Assembly: GCA_905196835.1 (NCBI GenBank)
Contig: CAJJWN010000001.1
Location: 124,001-188,000 of the forward strand
Source: an uncultured Prevotella sp.
GTDB taxonomy: Bacteria > Bacteroidota > Bacteroidia > Bacteroidales > Bacteroidaceae
Reading direction: 5' to 3'
Length of the DNA stretch: 64,000 nucleotides
The first letter of the stretch is position 1, and every line of letters begins with the position of its first letter. The notes beneath the pieces are model-generated. The model ran no database searches. It saw only the letters and a program-made list of their open reading frames with translations, and was not told where the DNA came from. Below, in pieces: positions 59,481-64,000 of the stretch. Made by a program: the position numbers and the translations under genes.

Positions 59481-62400
59481 ATGAAAACATTAAGCAGACT
59501 TCAAGGCTACATGGGGCGGCGCAAAGCGCTGCTGCCGTTGGCCGTCGGGCTGTCCGCCTTGGGCGGACTGGCTGGCTTCGCGCCGTTCGTGTTCATCTGG
59601 CTCATCGTGAAAGAGCTTCTTACAGGCGGCTCGCCCGGGGCTTCGCCGCACATTACCGCCTACGCATTGTGGGCGGCAGGCACAGCCGTGGGCGGCGTAG
59701 TGCTGTATTTCGGCGCACTGATGTGCTCGCACCTGGCGGCGTTCCGCGTAGAAAGCAACATACGCAAGAGTGCCATGCGGCGCATCGTCAACATGCCGCT
59801 CGGCTTCTTCGATACGAATACAAGCGGCAAAATACGCAAAATCATCGACGACAACGCCGGCATAACACACTCGTTCCTGGCCCACCAACTGCCCGACATG
59901 GCCGGCACCGCGCTCGTCCCCTTGCTGGCCGTTGCGCTCATTGCCGTGTTCGACTGGCGGCTGGGCCTGGCCTGCCTCGTGCCCGTATTCACGGCGATGG
60001 GCATCATGGCGTACACCATGAACACGCGCGGCAGGGCCTTCATGCGCGAGTACATGACCCTGCTTGAACAGATGAACACCGAAGCTGTGGAGTATGTGCG
60101 CGGCATACCCGTGGTAAAAGTGTTCCAGCAGACGGTATTCTCGTTCAAGAACTTCTACCGCACCATAATGCAATACAACAAGACCGCCACGCATTACACC
60201 CTCCTCTGGCAACGCCCCATGACGCTCTACACGGTCATAATCAACAGCTTCGCGTACCTGCTTGTGCCCGTCGCCGTAATCCTTACGGGCATGGGCGAGG
60301 GGCTTGGCGCGGTAATGTTGAACCTCATACTGTTTGTGCTCGTAACGCCGGTGTTCTCCGAATGCGTGATGAAAAGCATGTACATTGGCCAGGCTTTCGG
60401 CCAAGCCGACGAGGCGGTGCGCCGCCTCGATGCGCTCACGGCGTACCCGGAACTGAAGGAAACGGCTGCGCCAAAAGAGCCAAAGGCGTTTGACATTACG
60501 TTTGAAAACGTAACATTCGCCTATCCCGGCACCGATGCCGACGTGCTGCAAAACGTCACATTCACGGTAAAGCAAGGGCAAAGGGTTGCCATCGTGGGCG
60601 CCTCGGGCAGCGGAAAGACCACCGTCGCACGTCTTGTTCCGCGCTTTTACGACGTAAAGTCGGGTTCGGTGAAGATTGGAGGAATAGACGTGCGCGACAT
60701 AAGCCGCGACGGCCTGATGCACACAGTGTCGTTCGTATTCCAAAATCCGCAGCTCATGAAGACATCCATCCTTGAGAACATACGCTACGGCAAGCCCGAA
60801 GCCACGCTCGAAGGGGTCGGCCGGGCCGTCGACATGGCGCAGTGCCGCGACATCATAGACCGCCTGCCCTATGGGCTTGACACCGTAATCGGCACCGAGG
60901 GTACATACCTCTCGGGCGGCGAACGGCAACGCATCGCCCTGGCGAGGGCATTCATGAAGGACGCGCCCGTAATCCTCCTGGATGAGGCCACGGCCTTTGC
61001 CGACCCCGAAAACGAACACCTCGTGCAGCTCGCCCTGCGCCGACTGACGCACGGAAAGACCGTGCTCACGATAGCGCACCGCCTCTCCAGCGTGGCCGAC
61101 GCCGACGAGATAATAGTCATGGACGGCGGACGCATAGCCGAACGTGGCACACACGACGCCCTGCTCTGCCGTAAAGGGATATATTATAACAGGTGGAACG
61201 AATACTGCGATGCCGTGAAATGGACGATAGGCAAGCCGTCTACGGCATCACAAGAGGCAAAAGCCCACCCTGCCGGCACTGCGGAACGGAGTATGAAGTC
61301 GCCGTCAACGGACACTCCGCATTTGTATGAAACAACAGAAAAAACTTGTTCATCCACACGGGAAAAGCCGGGAGGGCCTTTGGCTTTTATAAGCCGCCGC
61401 TTCGCCTTGTCTGCCAAAGGGGCGCGCGACTTCTGCCGTGGCGTGGCCTGGACTACGCTGTTCGACCTCGCACTGATGTTCCCAGCCGTGTTCGTATTCA
61501 TCTTCTTGGCCGACGCCATGCCGCCTATTACCGGCGCAGGGACGGCCTTCGGCCACTCGCTTGCCTTCTATTCCGCGCTCGCCCTGGCGTTCATGGCGGT
61601 GATGTATATAGTCGGCGTGCGTCAGTACCGCAGCACCTACACCAGCGTTTACGCCGAAAGCGCCAACCGGCGCATAGCCCTTGCCGAGAAACTGCGCCGC
61701 CTGCCGCTGGCCTTTTTCGGCGAGAAGAACCTGTCAGACCTAACCGCCACAATAATGGACGACTGCACCGACCTCGAACATACGTTCTCACACTCAGTGC
61801 CGCAGTTGTTTGCCTCACTTCTATGTCTTGTCCTCATAGCCGCCGGCATGGGCGCATACTGCTGGCCGCTGGCCGCCGCCCTGTTCTGGGTAGTGCCAGT
61901 CGCGCTGGGCACATTGCTGCTAGCAAACCGATGGATGAGGCACAGCAACAAGGCGAACTACATGAACAAGCGCGCCGTTACGGAGATAATACAGGAAGGA
62001 CTGGACACCGTTCAGGAAATAAAGTCTTACGGACAGGAAGGCAGGTACGCATCAAAACTCGACCGCGCGATAGACCGTTACGAGCGCATAATGACCCGGG
62101 GAGAACTCCTGTTGGGCACAATCGTCAACGGTTCGCAGAGCATACTGAAGCTCGGTCTTGCCTCGGTAGTGGTTGTGGGGGCGTGGCTAATGGCCGCAGG
62201 AACGGTGGATTTGTTCACATATCTTGTCTTCCTAATCGTAGGGTCGCGCGTTTACAGCCCAATAAACGAAGTTCTTAACAACCTGGCCGCGCTTACCTAC
62301 CTCGACGTGCGCATCGCCCGGATGAACGAAATGGAGCAGATGCCAGTGCAAGAAGGGACTGACGCACCAATGGACGGCGGTTACGACATAGCCTTCGAGC

Positions 62401-63116
62401 ACGTAAGTTTCGCTTATGAGGACAGGAAGCAGGTGCTGACGGACGTGTCTTTCACGGCGCGTCAGGGCGAAATAACCGCGCTCATCGGCCCGTCGGGCGG
62501 AGGAAAGAGCACCGCCGCACGCCTGGCGGCACGCTTCTGGGACATCCATTCAGGACGCATCACCATCGGAGGGGTTGACATCTCGACAGTAGACCCCGAG
62601 GCTCTGTTGCGCAACTTCTCGATAGTGTTCCAAGACGTAGTGCTGTTCAACGCCTCCGTAATTGACAACATACGCATAGGCAGGCGCGACGCAAGCGACG
62701 AGGAGGTGCTCCGCGTGGCACGCCTTGCCTGCTGCGGCGAGTTCGTAAGGCGTCTGCCCGACGGTTACGACACCGTAATCGGCGAGAACGGGCAGACCCT
62801 CTCGGGCGGCGAGCGGCAGCGCATATCCATCGCCCGGGCACTGTTGAAGGACGCGCCTGTGGTGCTGCTTGACGAGGCCACGGCGTCTCTGGACGTAGAG
62901 AACGAGACTCTTATCCAAGCCGGAATATCCGAACTGGTACGCAACAAGACCGTGCTCATCATCGCACACCGTATGCGCACCATTGCCAATGCCGACAAAA
63001 TACTCGTGCTCGACGGCGGCACCATTGCCGAGCAGGGCACGCCTGGCGAGCTGAAAGCCCGTGGCGGATACTTCGCCAGGATGCTGGCCTTACAGCAGGA
63101 AACGGCCGGCAGGTAA
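59481..63116 (+). CDS. Fused double-unit ABC exporter (TMD-NBD-TMD-NBD)
   Basis: 1211 residues in one polypeptide, where most relatives use two genes of ~590. First unit: about six helices (10-300), Walker A GASGSGKTT (~373-381), signature LSGGERQ (~477), Walker B LLDEATAFADPENE. Second unit: helices (~650-930), Walker A GPSGGGKST (~1002), signature LSGGERQ (~1106), Walker B LLDEATASLDVENE. A ~75-residue hydrophilic linker joins them (about 575-650). The DEATAFADPENE variant in the first NBD is typical of the IrtA/YbtP-type half. Substrate unknown; drug or siderophore-type export or import is possible. Confidence 0.9.
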   Translation: MKTLSRLQGYMGRRKALLPLAVGLSALGGLAGFAPFVFIWLIVKELLTGGSPGASPHITAYALWAAGTAVGGVVLYFGALMCSHLAAFRVESNIRKSAMRRIVNMPLGFFDTNTSGKIRKIIDDNAGITHSFLAHQLPDMAGTALVPLLAVALIAVFDWRLGLACLVPVFTAMGIMAYTMNTRGRAFMREYMTLLEQMNTEAVEYVRGIPVVKVFQQTVFSFKNFYRTIMQYNKTATHYTLLWQRPMTLYTVIINSFAYLLVPVAVILTGMGEGLGAVMLNLILFVLVTPVFSECVMKSMYIGQAFGQADEAVRRLDALTAYPELKETAAPKEPKAFDITFENVTFAYPGTDADVLQNVTFTVKQGQRVAIVGASGSGKTTVARLVPRFYDVKSGSVKIGGIDVRDISRDGLMHTVSFVFQNPQLMKTSILENIRYGKPEATLEGVGRAVDMAQCRDIIDRLPYGLDTVIGTEGTYLSGGERQRIALARAFMKDAPVILLDEATAFADPENEHLVQLALRRLTHGKTVLTIAHRLSSVADADEIIVMDGGRIAERGTHDALLCRKGIYYNRWNEYCDAVKWTIGKPSTASQEAKAHPAGTAERSMKSPSTDTPHLYETTEKTCSSTREKPGGPLAFISRRFALSAKGARDFCRGVAWTTLFDLALMFPAVFVFIFLADAMPPITGAGTAFGHSLAFYSALALAFMAVMYIVGVRQYRSTYTSVYAESANRRIALAEKLRRLPLAFFGEKNLSDLTATIMDDCTDLEHTFSHSVPQLFASLLCLVLIAAGMGAYCWPLAAALFWVVPVALGTLLLANRWMRHSNKANYMNKRAVTEIIQEGLDTVQEIKSYGQEGRYASKLDRAIDRYERIMTRGELLLGTIVNGSQSILKLGLASVVVVGAWLMAAGTVDLFTYLVFLIVGSRVYSPINEVLNNLAALTYLDVRIARMNEMEQMPVQEGTDAPMDGGYDIAFEHVSFAYEDRKQVLTDVSFTARQGEITALIGPSGGGKSTAARLAARFWDIHSGRITIGGVDISTVDPEALLRNFSIVFQDVVLFNASVIDNIRIGRRDASDEEVLRVARLACCGEFVRRLPDGYDTVIGENGQTLSGGERQRISIARALLKDAPVVLLDEATASLDVENETLIQAGISELVRNKTVLIIAHRMRTIANADKILVLDGGTIAEQGTPGELKARGGYFARMLALQQETAGR

Positions 63117-63460
63117 GCAGCCTGCAAGCAGTCGGCAATGCGTTTCCCACATTGCCGACAACACTTTGTGGCCTACGCTTTTCCGAAAGACCGTCAATCG
63201 CGATGTAAAAGGCCATGAATTATACGCTAAAAAGCCGTCTTTTATACGCTAAAAGACGGCCTTTCGCAAAGTGGTTGATTGTCAGGCTGTTGGCAAAGGG
63301 CTTTTACATGAATTCCTGTCGGCCGTCAGCGTAGCGCTTCATCACTATTTTGCGCTGCCGTTCCACATCCTTTTCTCACTTGTTTGACATTGACCGTGAA
63401 GTATTACATTACACGATATAATGGCAAAAATAGCGAAATTCAAGTTAAGTTCAAGCCAAA
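63117..63460. other. Intergenic region before the 44-residue ORF
   Basis: No gene seen. Contains GGCC repeat copy 15. From 63300 the sequence shows no obvious signal until the promoter. Confidence 0.5.
63184..63298. repeat. GGCC hairpin-unit repeat with box, copy 15
   Basis: Units GAAAGACCGTCAATCGCG, TAAAAGGCCATGAATTAT, TAAAAAGCCGTCTTTTATA and TAAAAGACGGCCTTTCGCA, then a diverged box TGATTGTCAGGCTGTTGGC near 63276-63294. Confidence 0.82.
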
Positions 63461-63462
63461 CC

Positions 63463-63493
63463 TTGATTTATTTGGCAAAAAAGCGTATCTTTG
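63463..63493 (+). promoter_or_regulatory. Promoter of the 44-residue ORF
   Basis: TTG (63463-63465), 20 nt, TATCTTTG (63486-63493). A GGGGAGGA sequence follows before the ATG at 63528, a purine-rich ribosome-binding site, which is rare in this genome. Confidence 0.7.
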
Positions 63494-63527
63494 CGGATGC
63501 AACATAAACATTGGGGAGGAACGAGAT

Positions 63528-63662
63528 ATGAGGACATCAGCAGCAATGGAGCACCTTTGGCTTTATTTGCAGTCGCTGCCGAAGAGCAACAAAAAATGGC
63601 TGTTGAGGAAGTTTTTGGAGGATTTGCAGGCTCAGGACAAAAAGGCGGCAGGTAGAAACTAA
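63528..63662 (+). CDS. Small protein of 44 residues
   Basis: Starts MRTSAAMEHLWLYLQSLPKS and continues to KKAAGRN. The start follows the promoter at 63486 and a GGGGAGGA site; the longer upstream frame would begin before the promoter. Helical and partly hydrophobic, with a basic tail. Not recognised; I can only say it looks like a short helical accessory protein or an antitoxin-like peptide. It precedes a MerR gene by 66 bp. Confidence 0.55.
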   Translation: MRTSAAMEHLWLYLQSLPKSNKKWLLRKFLEDLQAQDKKAAGRN

Positions 63663-63728
63663 CGGCACGCGGGCATTGACTGCGGACGGAAAACAGAGAA
63701 TTAAATCAGACGAAAATACCGGACAGAC

Positions 63729-64000
63729 ATGGCACTTAACACGGACAAGAACCTGAAACTGTATTACTCAATCAAGGAAGTGGCCGAGATGGTAGGCGTC
63801 TCGGACAGCATGTTGCGCTTCTGGGAGAAGGAAATACCCATGCTGAAGCCCAAGACCACGGGCAACAACGTGCGCCAGTACACCGAGGCCGACATAGAGA
63901 ACGTCAAGGCTGTGTACAACCTTGTCAAGGTGCGCGGCTTCAAACTGGCCGCCGCACGCAAGATGCTGCGCGAGAACAAGCAGGGAGTTGACAACAACGC
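63729..64000 (+). CDS. MerR-family regulator (partial, runs off the window)
   Basis: The first 90 residues are visible. MALNTDKNLKLYYSIKEVAE is followed by the winged HTH VSDSMLRFWEKEIPMLKPKT and then RQYTEADIENVKAVYNLVKV. The conserved RFWEKE and RxYT elements mark the MerR type. The effector domain lies beyond the right edge. Start chosen at the ATG, with no clear ribosome-binding site. Confidence 0.88.
   Translation, partial: MALNTDKNLKLYYSIKEVAEMVGVSDSMLRFWEKEIPMLKPKTTGNNVRQYTEADIENVKAVYNLVKVRGFKLAAARKMLRENKQGVDNN

Noticed and set aside
59490..61154. 554-codon antisense frame opposite the ABC exporter
   Set aside because: Shadow; sense frame has all ABC motifs.

Overview
The window comes from a Bacteroidales genome, most likely a Prevotellaceae-type gut or oral anaerobe. 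The evidence is Bacteroidetes promoters (TTG, 19-20 nt, TAnnTTTG) in front of many genes, a SusC/SusD pair, a BspA-type leucine-rich repeat protein, surface-lipoprotein signals, and several small families typical of this order (DUF3822-, DUF6621- and DUF6722-like). I see no tRNA, rRNA, CRISPR array, insertion sequence or prophage. Taxonomy is inferred from gene content only.

Layout. 1-2.2 kb: etfB-etfA (minus). 2.3-5.6 kb: META-domain lipoprotein, an AAA-type ATPase broken by a stop codon inside its P-loop, and an unknown membrane protein. 6.0-9.9 kb: two small membrane ORFs, dnaG and cardiolipin synthase. 10.2-12.0 kb: a three-gene hipB-hipS-hipT toxin-antitoxin module with two operator-like palindromes. 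12.7-20.5 kb: dacB, PH-domain protein, nadB, HxlR regulator/cupin divergent pair, an EamA protein, rsmD-DUF3822-pseudopilin-like operon. 20.7-26.6 kb: RecD2-like helicase, rmuC and a PhoB/PhoR-type two-component pair. 27.1-29.2 kb: ptb-buk, which with etfAB suggests acyl-CoA fermentation to butyrate or branched-chain acids. 29.4-38.7 kb: SusC-SusD, an exported unknown, a fused metallophosphoesterase-glycerophosphodiesterase and a PafA-type alkaline phosphatase, together looking like an organophosphate uptake locus. 38.8-49.1 kb: DUF3737, DMT transporter, DUF418, a GNAT-ibrA-ibrB-TlpA operon, small DUF genes, BspA-like protein and lipoprotein. 49.3-57.7 kb: alaS, HTH protein, SprT-like, recA, a radical SAM gene interrupted at an 11-G tract, carboxynorspermidine dehydrogenase-like protein, DUF6621. 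58.5-64 kb: TetR regulator and a 1211-residue fused ABC exporter, a 44-residue ORF and the start of a MerR regulator.

The intergenic DNA is the most unusual part. Two dispersed repeat systems recur throughout. One consists of tandem ~22-nt units, each a small imperfect hairpin around GGCC (AAAGGCCGTCTTTTGC type), at 15 loci; many copies are joined to a box close to TGATTATCAACGGGTTACA. The other consists of mirrored arrays of 7-9-nt words at gene ends. The words differ between loci but the architecture is constant. These arrays often contain the stop codon of the neighbouring gene, and one copy lies in frame inside the helicase gene. I know of no named family that fits either system, but no database search was possible.
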